NCBI RefSeq assembly: GCF_002754935.1
Contig: NZ_CP018092.1
Coordinates: 372,001-436,000, forward strand
Source: Thermostichus lividus PCC 6715
GTDB taxonomy: Bacteria; Cyanobacteriota; Cyanobacteriia; Thermosynechococcales; Thermosynechococcaceae
Reading direction: 5' to 3'
DNA length: 64,000 bases
Under the pieces are notes generated by a model, which was not told where the DNA came from, did no database searches, and saw only the letters and a list, made by a program, of their open reading frames with translations. The position numbers and the translations under genes are program-made. Positions 44,673 to 54,307 of this stretch are shown one piece after another (within the stretch, counting starts at the first letter, position 1; the number at the start of each line of letters is the position of its first letter).

Positions 44673-46248
44673 CGATGTGTGAATACCGATACGTTGGGGG
44701 GGGTGGCCTACTGGGGGGGATTAGCTGGGGGCGCAATTTTGAGCTGAGTCCTTACCTCATTCGCCAGCCTAGTTTTGATGCATCAGGGGTGGTGGATAGC
44801 CCCGCCAAGGCAGAGGTGTACCTCAATAACCGTTTATTAAGTACCCTTGAGTTACCGCCGGGGCCGTTTCGGCTGGAGAATCTACCCTACAAGGCTGGGT
44901 TTAACCATATCCGTGTGGTCGTTACGGATGCTGAGGGCAAGACTCAGGTATTCGACTCTCGCTATGTGCAGTTTTCGCGCTTGCTGAAGCCGGGGCTGTC
45001 TGAGTTTTTGATTACTGCTGGTTCAGAGCGGCAGAACTTCGGCACCGATAACTTTCGCTACGATGATACGCTGCGTATTCTTGGCTTTTATCGCCAAGGG
45101 GTACTCACAAACCTCACTCTTGGGGGGCGCATCGAAGCCACCGATCAGCTCATTAGCACGGGTGTATCTGTGAGTACGGCGTTGCCGTTGGGCACGGTGG
45201 ATGTGGCGGCGGCAGTGAGTAGCAACGCAGGGGTGATGGGGCATGCGGTTGCTGTGTCTTATTTTTATCCGGGGCAGTGGCTCGGATTTGGCGGCGGGGT
45301 GCGCCTCAGTAGTGACTTTTACACAAATACTAGCCTTGCCCTTGCGGGCGATCGCCCCCGTCTAGAAGCCTTTTTTACTGCATCAATGCCCCTTGGCTCT
45401 CGCATTAACCTCAGTGGCCAGTACAATTACACAGACCAGCGAGATGCGATCGCCCGCGATCAGATTAGTCTATCGGCTCAAGTTCGCCTTAGTCGCCAAC
45501 TCAATCTCTTTATCCAAGCCACGCAGTCACAGACAGCGAACCAATCCCCTGACAACCGTTTTTCTGTCAACCTTAACTATTTCCTCGGGGGAACACAAAC
45601 CTGAATGCAGGCTGGCAGCAACAGGGCGACCAAGGGGTTCCCTCCTTTTCGGTACAACAGTATTTGCCTCAAGGAGAGGGTTATGGCTATCGGGTGCAAC
45701 TGGAGCAGCAAAATGAACAGGGGCGCGCGTTCAATACCCTTCTGTATAATGCCCCTTGGGCAAGCTATCAGCTGGGCTACAGCCGCAATGGCGAGACTGA
45801 CAGTACACTGCTGGCGATGGAAGGGGCGATCGTGGCGATCGGGGGTGGCCTGCACCTGACTCGGCCTATTCGCAATAGCTTTGTCCTTGTCGATCTTGAC
45901 AATGTGCCAGGAGTCTCAACCTTCCTCAGTAACCAACTCATTGGGCGCACCAACCGCCAAGGAAAGATCATTATTCCCAACCTCATTCCCTACTACGGCA
46001 ACCAAGTGAGTATTGATCCTGACAGCGTTCCTGAAAATTACCTTGCGGAGGGAGATTCTTTGTTAATTGCGCCACCGTTTCGGGGTGGCGGCATTGCCCG
46101 CTTTACCGTACAGCGCATCCAAAACTTTATTGGCACTGTGGTATTGCAGCGCTCAGGTACCCCAATCATTCCAGCGCTAGGGCAGTTGACCCTACAGCGG
46201 GGACAAGAAACCGTGGCCTCTCCCTTAAACCGCAATGGCCAATTTTAT

Positions 46249-46686
46249 AGTAGTGATGTGGGCGGGCTAAAACCCCTCCGCTTTAGCGAGGGGATACAGC
46301 CAACTCAGGGGGCTTTAGCCCTCTCTATGCGTTAAACTAGAGACGTGGAAAGTAGGCGTATCAACTACGCGAAGAAACATCCTAGTACGGAGAGATCCCG
46401 GCAAGTAAGTCACTACCGCTTTGGCGGCAAGCCTAAACCACTGCAAGCAATGGCAGGATGTTGAGCGTATCGAATTGGCTAGTGTTGAAAAGCGCGAAAC
46501 CACAAACCGAAACATAAACGTAGTCCCAATAGCAGGAATGCTTGAGGTGAGTAGGGGGTCTTTGACTGCTCCCACCCGCATTAAGTTGTGGGTGACAGCT
46601 CAAGGGAAAAGCGAAGCAATGTGGCTTCAGCCCGTTGCGTAGCATCCTTTGGGAATCCCCTCTCTTTCAAAGAGGGGAGAAGTCAA
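46249..46686 (+). mobile_element. Non-autonomous derivative of the 28.2 kb IS605-type element
   Basis: 438 bp. The left end (AGTAGTGATGTGGGCGGGC and hairpin CCCCTCCGCTTTAGCGAGGGG) and the right end (TTGGGAATCCCCTCTCTTTC to GAGAAGTCAA) match those of the element 28231-29888. Internally only short pieces of tnpB are left; the 3' tail VSRGSLTAPTRIKLWVTAQG is still readable. Deleting it joins NGQFY to FDTLAAGDY in the usher gene without frame change. It follows TTAT, with no target duplication. It can only move with TnpA supplied elsewhere. Confidence 0.88.
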
Positions 46687-46889
46687 TTCGACACCTTGGC
46701 TGCCGGCGACTACAGCGCTCAAGTTCGCTTTGAACAGGAGGTGTGTACTTTTAGCCTCACTATCCCCGAAAGTGAAGAACTGTTTGTGGAGTTGGGTACC
46801 CTCACCTGTGTGCTCCCCTAGGATTGGCGCTGTCAACCTAAATGGGGAGCTTGAGGCGCGCTCTACCCATAAGAAGCGTCGGGAGGATC

Positions 46890-47303
46890 CTACTCAGGCA
46901 GTTGCCGTCTTCGTTTTTTACGGCGCGTTGTTGCCGGATCAATGGGGAAGCCCGCTAGGGGCACAATTTGATCAAGGCGTTCTTTTTCCAAACGCTTCAG
47001 CTCTGTATAATCCACCCAGTGAATACAGTCCACCGGGCACGTGTCAATCGCCTCTTGAATCAGCTCTAGGGGATCGCCATCTTGACGCACCACTCGCGAT
47101 CGCCCGTAGTTTGGCTCGATATAAAACGTATTACGGGCAACATGGGCGCAATGCTTACAGCCAATGCAGGTAATTTCATCCACGTAAACACCCTGCTGAC
47201 GGTGGACTCCCCCCAATTCTGGCTCATAGCCGCTGCGCTCCTCCCCTTGGCGGAGGTGACCGCCTAATTCTGGCTCTAGACCGAGGGGTTGCCCGTCTGT
47301 CAC
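46890..47303 (-). CDS. 4Fe-4S ferredoxin-like protein
   Basis: 137 residues. Cluster ligands in ITCIGCKHCAHVARNTF and, further on, DTCPVDCIHWVDY: CxxCxxC...C of a bacterial-type ferredoxin domain of about 65 residues (residues 35-100). A Gly/Glu-rich N-terminal part and a basic tail (RRKKRRRQ) flank it. Cyanobacteria and chloroplast genomes keep this type beside Ycf35. The protein probably carries electrons in the stroma/cytoplasm. Third gene of the minus-strand cluster DUF2997 - ycf35 - ferredoxin. A longer start is possible; the N-terminal 30 residues are poorly conserved in character. Confidence 0.88.
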   Translation of the reverse strand: MTDGQPLGLEPELGGHLRQGEERSGYEPELGGVHRQQGVYVDEITCIGCKHCAHVARNTFYIEPNYGRSRVVRQDGDPLELIQEAIDTCPVDCIHWVDYTELKRLEKERLDQIVPLAGFPIDPATTRRKKRRRQLPE

Positions 47304-47341
47304 TGACTGACCCTACCCTTGCAGAACTCTTTAGGACTGCC

Positions 47342-47728
47342 TTAAGAACGCCAGCGCTGTAAGACTAGCTTGACGCTGCCATCGGCCTGCTGCTCTTCGG
47401 TTTGTACCTGAAACCCTTGTTCGCTGGCGGACTGCAAAACTGCATGGTAGGCGTAGCGTTGGCTGACTTTATTTAGGAATCGTTCCACCGACCATGCCTG
47501 CCGCCAAAACTCTAAATCCGCCACTAACTCATACTCTGTACCGTTCCAGCGAAAGCCAATATCGTAGCCATTCTCTTGGGGTATCACCACTTGAGCCGTC
47601 TCGGTTTGGCCACGAAAGCCGCGCACTTCCTGAGATCCGGATTGCCATGGCAACCCCAAGTCGGTCAAGGCAGACTGTAACGCTGGCAAACTACGAATCT
47701 GGGTTTTAATTTGGCTGAAGTGCGACAT
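47342..47728 (-). CDS. ycf35: Ycf35/DUF1257 protein
   Basis: 128 residues starting MSHFSQIKTQIRSLPALQSA, the typical opening of Ycf35, then LVADLEFW and RYAYHAVLQSASEQGFQV. Conserved from cyanobacteria to red algal plastids. Function unknown. It sits between the DUF2997 gene (20 bp upstream) and the ferredoxin gene (38 bp downstream). The set is kept together in many cyanobacteria, so a shared redox-related job is likely; that is inference. Confidence 0.9.
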   Translation of the reverse strand: MSHFSQIKTQIRSLPALQSALTDLGLPWQSGSQEVRGFRGQTETAQVVIPQENGYDIGFRWNGTEYELVADLEFWRQAWSVERFLNKVSQRYAYHAVLQSASEQGFQVQTEEQQADGSVKLVLQRWRS

Positions 47729-47748
47729 TGTTCATCAATCCTCAACGA

Positions 47749-47961
47749 TTACCACTGGGACGGCATAGACTGCAGGAGGAATTGACCCTCTTCTACCTTT
47801 TGGGTAGCGTAATACTCGGATGTGGGCTGCTGGCTAACCACACACCCAAGTTGGTCTTCAATGGCAGCAGTAACTTCGGCACAGGATGCCCCGGAAATCC
47901 CCGTGACGGTTTCGACAACACGACCATCGGGATAAATGATAAACTCTAGGGTCTCTATCAT
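47749..47961 (-). CDS. DUF2997 protein (70 aa)
   Basis: Small protein starting MIETLEFIIYPDGRVVETVT at 47961; an in-frame start at 47973 adds four residues. Pattern: I.PDGRV.E.V.G..GA.C...T..IE..LG....... T.EYY, which is DUF2997. Contains two Cys (ASCAEV and LGCVVS). First gene of the DUF2997-ycf35-ferredoxin cluster. Function unknown. 47974-48233 upstream shows only one HIP1 octamer and no gene. Confidence 0.85.
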   Translation of the reverse strand: MIETLEFIIYPDGRVVETVTGISGASCAEVTAAIEDQLGCVVSQQPTSEYYATQKVEEGQFLLQSMPSQW

Positions 47962-48233
47962 TGCTGCTACCAAAAACCGCCGCTACCAACAACCTCGTAA
48001 TTGTCTATTGAAGTTACAACTCACGAGCTAGGGTCAGGAGTCTCTCCATGCAAATCATTGTGACTAAGGGCAACCAAAAGAGTCAAGGTCTTCAATAAAC
48101 TTAACAATTTGCAGCAATTGTCCCAGCGATCGCCGCCGGTGGTTACCTTGCCCTAGGAGTCTGCTGCTAGTGCGTGACCACTTGAAGCAGGGGGTATGAT
48201 ATAGAGCAACTCATCTTTAGTAGGAATCGTTCT

Positions 48234-48689
48234 ATGGGTCAATCCACCCATCGGCTATGGTTAGTTCGTTGCTTGCTAACCCTTTTATGGAGCGTGCCAT
48301 TGCCCTTCCTAGGGGCGATCGCCCAGACAATGCCCCCAGCCACACCCCAAATGAGCCTTGGCAGCCTCAGTACCCTCCAGACGGCAGAGCAGTTCATCGA
48401 TGCGCTATTTGGTAATGACTTTCAGCGGGCGTGGATTTACCTAAACCCAATTCTGCAAGAGGAAATTACGCCACAGGGATTACAGCAGCGACAACAGGTA
48501 TTTTTGAAACGGGTTGGTGCCTATCAAAATCGTGTCGATGCAGAACTTGACGGTAACATTGTCAGCATTAAGGTTGCGTTTTCTAACATTACTGATACAT
48601 TAATTTTAATTTTTGACGAAAATGGTAAGATTACGGGAGTTGACTTTCCCGCCAATCCCAACAGTCTATCAATTCAATCTCCCCGTTAA
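48234..48689 (+). CDS. Exported DUF3887-like protein
   Basis: 151 residues with a clear signal peptide (LWLVRCLLTLLWSVPLPFLG, cleavage near AIAQ). The mature part has TAEQFIDALFGNDFQRAWIY and LNPILQEEITPQGLQQRQQ, and a C-terminal half with repeated short strands (NIVSIKVAFSNIT, TLILIFDENGKITGVDF). The fold resembles DUF3887/NTF2-like domains that often act as small periplasmic or lipid-bound modules. Role unknown. It is followed 5 bp later by a Crp-type regulator gene. Confidence 0.75.
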   Translation: MGQSTHRLWLVRCLLTLLWSVPLPFLGAIAQTMPPATPQMSLGSLSTLQTAEQFIDALFGNDFQRAWIYLNPILQEEITPQGLQQRQQVFLKRVGAYQNRVDAELDGNIVSIKVAFSNITDTLILIFDENGKITGVDFPANPNSLSIQSPR

Positions 48690-48709
48690 CCATCTTGTCT
48701 TTGACTGCT

Positions 48710-49405
48710 ATGCAAGAACGGCGTGGCTCCACTACCCCTGATCGGTCTCTTTACGACACTCCCTTTTTCCGGGACTTGCCGCAGTCAACAGTCGAGACCG
48801 CGTTGGCACACGTGGTTACACGCCAGCATCCAGCGAATCGGGTCATTTTACTGGAGAACGATTGGGGCAGCTCCGTTTACTTTATCCTGAACGGCTGGGT
48901 CAAAATTCGCACCTACAATATCGACGGCAAAGAAGTGACCCTTAATATTTTAGGGCCAGGGGAACTGTTTGGGGAGATGGCTCCTCTTGAAGAAGTACCC
49001 CGCTCTACCGACGTGATTACGCTTACGCCAACGGTCGTTGCCAATATGCCAGCTACAGATTTTGTCAACCTAGTCAATACGGAGCCGCAGGCGGGTATTC
49101 GCTTAGCAAAGTTGATGGCACGACGGCTGCGGCAGTTAAACCGGCGACTACGGTTACGGGAATCGGATAGTACCTCGCGAGTAGCAGATATTCTCTTATT
49201 TCTGGCAGATGGTCAAGGGCGACAAAGTGCCGACGGCCTCGAAATTCCTAACTTGCCTCACCGGGAGTTGAGCAGCCTCAGTGGGATGGCTCGCGAAACG
49301 GTCACCCGTGTTCTCGGTAAACTAGAGCGCAAGGGCATTATTCGCCGTAGCCAAGACGGCCTTTGTATTACCAATCTGCGTGCTCTTGAGAGCTTACTGT
49401 TGTAG
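48710..49405 (+). CDS. Crp/Fnr-family transcription regulator
   Basis: 231 residues from ATG 48710 (MQERRGSTTP); a TTG at 48695 is possible. The cyclic-nucleotide-binding-like beta barrel shows VYFILNGWVKI and ILGPGELFGEMAPLEEVPRSTD. This is close to a true cNMP pocket (FGE.A......R....), with Arg followed by Ser. The long dimer helix is LAKLMARRLRQL, and the HTH is RELSSLSGMARETVTRVLGKL. The R-S pair suggests that it may bind cAMP, as SyCRP1-type regulators do. Target genes unknown. Confidence 0.85.
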   Translation: MQERRGSTTPDRSLYDTPFFRDLPQSTVETALAHVVTRQHPANRVILLENDWGSSVYFILNGWVKIRTYNIDGKEVTLNILGPGELFGEMAPLEEVPRSTDVITLTPTVVANMPATDFVNLVNTEPQAGIRLAKLMARRLRQLNRRLRLRESDSTSRVADILLFLADGQGRQSADGLEIPNLPHRELSSLSGMARETVTRVLGKLERKGIIRRSQDGLCITNLRALESLLL

Positions 49406-49560
49406 ATGGGTTGCAACGGCTGCAGAATTCAACAAAACCTCCGAGAATCCCCGCGCTTCGACAAGCCGCGGAGGGATAGGAGCGGCGGCTGAGGGGCACA
49501 CCTTCAGTGGGCTTTGCCTACGACACCCCGAGAAGCCGCCAATAGCGTATAGTCCTAGCA

Positions 49561-50020
49561 GTGAATCATACCATCAGTTATCGACTCATCCAGCAGGCTA
49601 AGGCGACAAATCAGGCCATCGCGATTGAATATCTCACCGGCATCCGAGAACGCACCAACGAATTGCCCCGTTCCAAGACTGAACGGCGATGCAGTAATAG
49701 CTGGGCGCTCTATCAGCTTCGCCAATTCCTCGCCTACAAGGGCGTGAGGGTTGGCGTAGCCGTGAAGCGTGTAGCTCCTCGCTACACCTCGAAAACCTGT
49801 CATTGTTGCAACGTGATAGGTCATCGGCAGGGCAAAAGGTTTGCGTGCCTGAACGTGTCCTGCGGCTGAATAGGTGATGCTGATGTGAATGGAGCAAAAA
49901 ATATCGCTACTTTGGGGGGGGTTGTAAACACCCTTGGAGGCTCCGAGATACTGTCTTGCTCATTGCAGGATGGTGTCTTGAGGGCTGCTGAAAACCCCGT
50001 CCTCTATAGGGCGGGGTAGT
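49561..50020 (+). pseudogene. tnpB: tnpB 3' half (canonical TnpB), IS200/IS605 right end
   Basis: Frame NHTISYRLIQQAKATNQAIA, then EYLTGIRERTNELPRSKT, VAVKRVAPRYTSKTCHCCNV and RFACLNVSCG, a TGA replacing Trp, then IGDADVNGAKNIATLGG. This is the C-terminal half of a zinc-ribbon TnpB, with the last RuvC Asp in GDADVNGA. The N-terminal half is gone. It ends with the right-end hairpin CCCCGTCCTCTATAGGGCGGGG (about 49998-50019). 49406-49560 contains another hairpin (CCCCGCGCTTCGACAAGCCGCGG, 49458-49480), perhaps a left end. Inactive. Confidence 0.85.
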
Positions 50021-50132
50021 TTACAGAGTATAATAAGCAACCATAGTTGAGATCGTCCGATGCCGATGGCACGTCGCCAATAGGGCGATCACGGATTAAA
50101 ACACGCAAGCATTGTCGTTAGGAGCGATCGCC

Positions 50133-50678
50133 ATGAGTACCCCTGAACCTCCCCAACCCCCCACCGAAGAAACCCCTGCTAAAGCCAGCCGGAGTCCCCG
50201 TCGTCCTGCTGTCGCTAAGGAAGCCAGTGGTCAAATGGTCTCTTTGGCTGAAAAAGCAGCTCCCCTTGCCACCACCAGCCCCACAACCGCCACGGATATT
50301 GTGGTCTGGGAAACCTTTAACAGCGCTGGGCTGCGACCCATTGAAGCCAGCCGCGTCCAAGTCGTGCACATGATTAAGGATGCGGGCGATCGCCCGGTCT
50401 TGAGCAGTGGGCTACAAATTTACGACAACATCAACTCCGCAGGCATTCGCCCCATCGTTGCCACCGATTTTCGCGTTGTCGAGACCCTAAACATTATGGG
50501 AGTGCGACCCATTGCCGCCAACACTTTTGAAATCTTGGAAACCGTCAACTGGATGGGGATCCGTCCCATTACCACCAGTGGCCTGCACATTGCTGAGACC
50601 TACTATTCCGCTGGGGAGCGACCCGTGGCCTCCAATATCATTGACGATTCCCCTGTGCTCATGGGGTATCTGGATTAA
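50133..50678 (+). CDS. GxRP-repeat protein of unknown function
   Basis: 181 residues from ATG 50133, which has a good ribosome-binding site (TAGGAG). The N-terminal 60 residues are Pro/Thr/Ala-rich and disordered in character. From residue 65 to the end there are six copies of a unit of about 20 residues centred on G.RP(I/V): SAGLRPIEAS, DAGDRPVLSS, SAGIRPIVAT, IMGVRPIAAN, WMGIRPITTS, SAGERPVASN, each followed by a strand such as FRVVETL or FEILETV. No family name recalled. The regular repeat suggests a solenoid or binding scaffold. Seven bp upstream of pyrD. Confidence 0.8.
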   Translation: MSTPEPPQPPTEETPAKASRSPRRPAVAKEASGQMVSLAEKAAPLATTSPTTATDIVVWETFNSAGLRPIEASRVQVVHMIKDAGDRPVLSSGLQIYDNINSAGIRPIVATDFRVVETLNIMGVRPIAANTFEILETVNWMGIRPITTSGLHIAETYYSAGERPVASNIIDDSPVLMGYLD

Positions 50679-50684
50679 GTTCCC

Positions 50685-51784
50685 TTGGAGTTAGACTTTT
50701 ATCGCTCGCTGTTGCGTCCAGTTCTCTTTTCAGGTCTCAAGGCCGATCCTGAGCAGGTACAGCAGCAATTCATAGCCGTCTGTCGCTGGCTAAACGCCGA
50801 TACCCCCGTGCGCCGCTATCTGCGCCAACAGCTGCAACAGCGATTTGCTTATTCAGATGCGCGCCTAGAGCGACAGTTGTGGGGGCTGCGGTTTCCCAAC
50901 CCCATTGGCTTAGCAGCGGGGTTTGACAAAAATGGTGTAGCTAGTTCAGTTTGGCAGGCCTTTGGCTTCGGCTTTGCGGAACTGGGAACCGTGACATGGC
51001 ATCCCCAACCGGGTAACCCCCGGCCGCGTCTGTTTCGTTTACCCGCTGATTGGGCAGCTATTAATCGCATGGGCTTTAACAACCTTGGGGCAGAGGCAAT
51101 GGCACAGCAACTGGCGCGATCGCCCCGACCGTCGATTCCCATTGGCATTAACCTAGGGAAATCCAAAATCACTCCCTTAGCCGACGCTAAAGACGACTAT
51201 CTTGCCAGTTTTCGTTGCCTGTATCCTTGGGGGGACTACTTTGTGGTGAATGTGAGTTCTCCCAATACCCCTGGATTGCGGGATCTCCAAGCCAAGGAGC
51301 AGCTAGCCCCCATCCTAGAGGTGCTCCAACACGCCAACACCCCTCGCAAACCCCTTCTGCTCAAAATTGCCCCTGATCTGAGTTGGTCAGAGATTCGCGC
51401 CATCCTTGATCTCATCGAAACCTACGAACTCAGCGGCATTATTGCTACCAATACCACCATCTGCCGCGACGGCCTCAAAACCACCGTCATTCCTGCAACG
51501 GGGCGATCGCCCACAGAGGAAGCAGGGGGCTAAGTGGTGCACCCCTCAAGGATCGTGCCACAGAGGTCATTCGCTTTATTCATCAAGAAACCCATGGTCG
51601 CTTACCAATCATTGGGGTTGGTGGTATCTTTAGGCCAGCGGATATTCACGAAAAATTAAATGCGGGGGCTAGTTTGGTACAACTGTACACCGGTTGGGTG
51701 TATCAAGGCCCCACCCTCCTCAAAGAGCTGCTTCAAGGCATGTTAGCCCTTTCAGCACCCTCTATCCCCGATCAGCCGATTTAA
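50685..51784 (+). pseudogene. pyrD: Dihydroorotate dehydrogenase (quinone), one-base frameshift
   Basis: Fourth step of pyrimidine synthesis, class 2 membrane-associated enzyme. The first frame (from TTG 50685) has [48 protein letters not shown] and [16 protein letters not shown] (catalytic Ser), [11 protein letters not shown] and IIATNTTI, ending EEAGG and a stop at 51533. Adding one G to the G5 run at 51525-51529 continues [14 protein letters not shown] ... [20 protein letters not shown] ... [16 protein letters not shown] to 51784, the normal length (366). pyrD is usually essential for prototrophy, so a read error is as likely as a true mutation. Confidence 0.9.
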
Positions 51785-51872
51785 AAAATTCCGCCATGGC
51801 TTGTCAACAGGGGCATACAAATTGTTAACTTTTCTATAGTATCCCGTCTGTATTTTACGAAAGTATAAAAAT

Positions 51873-54173
51873 ATGACAATTTCGCCCGATCAGATTGACC
51901 GCATTGTATCCAACCAGCACCACGATCCCTTTGAAATTTTAGGATGTCATCAAATCAACGAAAATGGCCAGTCAGTGTGGGCGGTACGAGCCTATTTACC
52001 CAACGCCGAGCGCGTTAGTGTTCTGTGTCCCGAACAACGGCAGGAATACCCTATGGAATCGGTGCATCACCCCCACTTTTTTGAGTGCCGGATTCCTGTG
52101 GCTGAACTCAACAATTATCAACTGAAAATTTTTGAAAACGGCCATGAGCGGGTGACCTACGATCCCTATGCCTTTCGCTCCCCCAAGCTGACGGACTTTG
52201 ACATTCATCTTTTTGCCGAGGGGAATCACCACCGCATCTACGAAAAACTCGGTGCCCATTTGCTGACGGTGGATGGGGTCTCGGGGGTGTACTTTGCGGT
52301 TTGGGCCCCCAATGCTCGCAACGTCTCCGTGATCGGCAACTTCAACCATTGGGATGGTCGCCAGCACCAGATGGCGCGGCGTGGTAATGGCATTTGGGAA
52401 CTCTTTATTCCCGACCTTGGCGTGGGTGAACACTATAAGTACGAAATTAAAAATATCGACGGTCATATTTACGAAAAGTCGGATCCCTACGGTTTTGCCC
52501 AAGAACCACGCCCAAAAACCGCCTCTATTGTGACTGACTTAAACGCCTATCAGTGGCACGATCAGGAGTGGCTGGAAAAACGGCGCCACAGCGATCCCCT
52601 CAGTCAGCCAATTTCTGTCTTTGAGGTTCACCTAGGCTCTTGGCTGCACGCCTCGATGGAGGAACCACCGCTGGATGCCACTGGTGCGCCCCAAGAACCC
52701 GTTCAAGTCGCAGAACTCAAGCCGTGGGCACGGTTCCTCACCTATCGGGAGCTGGCTGCAAAACTCATCCCCTACGTTAAGGAATTGGGCTACACCCACA
52801 TTGAACTGCTCCCGGTGGCCGAGCATCCCTTTGATGGCTCCTGGGGGTATCAAGTCACTGGCTATTTTGCACCGACCTCCCGCTATGGCACGCCTCAAGA
52901 CTTCATGTACTTTGTGGATCAGTGCCACCAAAATGACATTGGCGTTATTGTGGATTGGGTTCCCGGTCACTTTCCGAAGGATGGCCATGGCTTAGCCTTT
53001 TTTGATGGCACCCACCTCTACGAGCACGCCGACCCCCGTAAAGGGGAGCATAAAGAGTGGGGCACCCTTGTGTTTAACTATGGCCGCCACGAAGTCCGTA
53101 ATTTTCTGGTGGCCAACGCCCTCTTTTGGTTTGATAAGTACCACATCGATGGCATTCGCGTGGATGCGGTGGCCTCGATGCTGTATTTGGACTATGGCCG
53201 CAAAGAGGGAGAGTGGATCCCCAACGAGTATGGTGGACGCGAAAATTTGGAAGCAGCTAACTTCCTCCGCCAAGTCAACCATGTCATTTTTAGCTATTTT
53301 CCGGGCATTCTCTCGATTGCCGAAGAATCCACGGCATGGCCAATGGTCTCTTGGCCTACCTATACCGGCGGTCTTGGCTTTAACCTCAAGTGGAATATGG
53401 GGTGGATGCACGATATCCTTGACTATTTCAGTATGGATCCGTGGTTTCGCCAGTTCCACCAAAATAATGTCACCTTTAGTATGTGGTATCACCACAGCGA
53501 AAACTTTATGCTGGCCTTATCCCACGATGAGGTGGTGCACGGCAAGAGTAACATTATTGGCAAAATGCCGGGCGATCGCTGGCAGAAGTTTGCCAATTTC
53601 CGCTGTTTATTCACGTATATGTTTACGCATCCGGGCAAGAAAACCATGTTTATGGGGATGGAGTTTGCCCAGTGGAGTGAATGGAACGTCTGGAGTGATC
53701 TAGAGTGGCACCTGCTTCAGTATGAACCCCACCAGCAAATCAAACGCTTCTTTTGTGATTTGAATGCCCTCTACCGTTCTGAACCATCCCTCTATAGCCA
53801 AGATTTTAGCCAAGATGGGTTTGAGTGGATTGACTGTAGCGACAACCGCCACAGTGTGGTCTCCTTTATCCGTTGGGACAAAGACTATAAAGATTTTACA
53901 GTCGTTGTTTGTAACTTTACGCCCCAGCCCCATAGCCACTACCGCATTGGCGTGCCCGAACACGGGTTCTATACCGAACTGTTTAATAGTGATGCCCGCG
54001 AATACGGTGGCAGTAACATGGGTAACCTAGGGGGGAAATGGGCCGATGAATGGGCCTACCACCATCGCCGCTATTCCCTTGATCTGTGCTTACCTCCCCT
54101 TGGGGTGCTCATTCTGAAATTAGATCGGCAAAAAACCGCCGCCGAGCGCGCTCGTTATAGTGATACGGAGTAG
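51873..54173 (+). CDS. glgB: 1,4-alpha-glucan branching enzyme
   Basis: GH13 enzyme that introduces alpha-1,6 branches into glycogen. 766 residues: N-terminal carbohydrate-binding module (HHDPFEILG), second CBM48 ([20 protein letters not shown]), then the catalytic barrel with [17 protein letters not shown], nucleophile Asp431 in [12 protein letters not shown], acid/base Glu484 in [10 protein letters not shown] and [11 protein letters not shown]-terminal all-beta domain to ARYSDTE. Normal length. The AT-rich 90 bp upstream (51785-51872) includes TATAGT and TATAAAAATA near the start and may hold its promoter. A pathway partner of glgC at position 1. Confidence 0.96.
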   Translation: MTISPDQIDRIVSNQHHDPFEILGCHQINENGQSVWAVRAYLPNAERVSVLCPEQRQEYPMESVHHPHFFECRIPVAELNNYQLKIFENGHERVTYDPYAFRSPKLTDFDIHLFAEGNHHRIYEKLGAHLLTVDGVSGVYFAVWAPNARNVSVIGNFNHWDGRQHQMARRGNGIWELFIPDLGVGEHYKYEIKNIDGHIYEKSDPYGFAQEPRPKTASIVTDLNAYQWHDQEWLEKRRHSDPLSQPISVFEVHLGSWLHASMEEPPLDATGAPQEPVQVAELKPWARFLTYRELAAKLIPYVKELGYTHIELLPVAEHPFDGSWGYQVTGYFAPTSRYGTPQDFMYFVDQCHQNDIGVIVDWVPGHFPKDGHGLAFFDGTHLYEHADPRKGEHKEWGTLVFNYGRHEVRNFLVANALFWFDKYHIDGIRVDAVASMLYLDYGRKEGEWIPNEYGGRENLEAANFLRQVNHVIFSYFPGILSIAEESTAWPMVSWPTYTGGLGFNLKWNMGWMHDILDYFSMDPWFRQFHQNNVTFSMWYHHSENFMLALSHDEVVHGKSNIIGKMPGDRWQKFANFRCLFTYMFTHPGKKTMFMGMEFAQWSEWNVWSDLEWHLLQYEPHQQIKRFFCDLNALYRSEPSLYSQDFSQDGFEWIDCSDNRHSVVSFIRWDKDYKDFTVVVCNFTPQPHSHYRIGVPEHGFYTELFNSDAREYGGSNMGNLGGKWADEWAYHHRRYSLDLCLPPLGVLILKLDRQKTAAERARYSDTE

Positions 54174-54307
54174 CGAGTATTCGCGCCCACAATGAAAAAC
54201 TCGCAGTAGGTGGATTCCTATTGCGAGTGATTGGCCTATTCGTATTCGAGTTCAACATTCAAGAGCCAACCCATGGCTCGCTAGAGCTAGTGTTGCTCCT
54301 CGTGCCT

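Larger units (their letters stand above)
44106..46821 (+). pseudogene. Fimbrial usher (FimD/PapC-like) outer membrane protein, multiply broken
   Basis: Ushers assemble chaperone-bound pilins. The fragments, in order: N-domain VVNGSPQPDFVFLSRHKVWI to NYGVNYSQ; then an IS relic (44463-44672); plug/barrel part GGGLLGGISWGRNFELSPYL, PSFDASGVVDSPAKAEVYLN, DAEGKTQVFDSRYVQF to YFLGG. A one-base loss in G5 at 45587-45591 shifts the frame to NTNLNAGW...VQQYLPQGEG. This continues to NRNGQFY, where a second IS relic (46249-46686) intervenes, then FDTLAAGDYSAQV...CVLP. The signal peptide is also lost (stop upstream of VVNG). No pilin or chaperone gene is nearby. The short, cyanobacterial type of usher. 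Confidence 0.88.
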
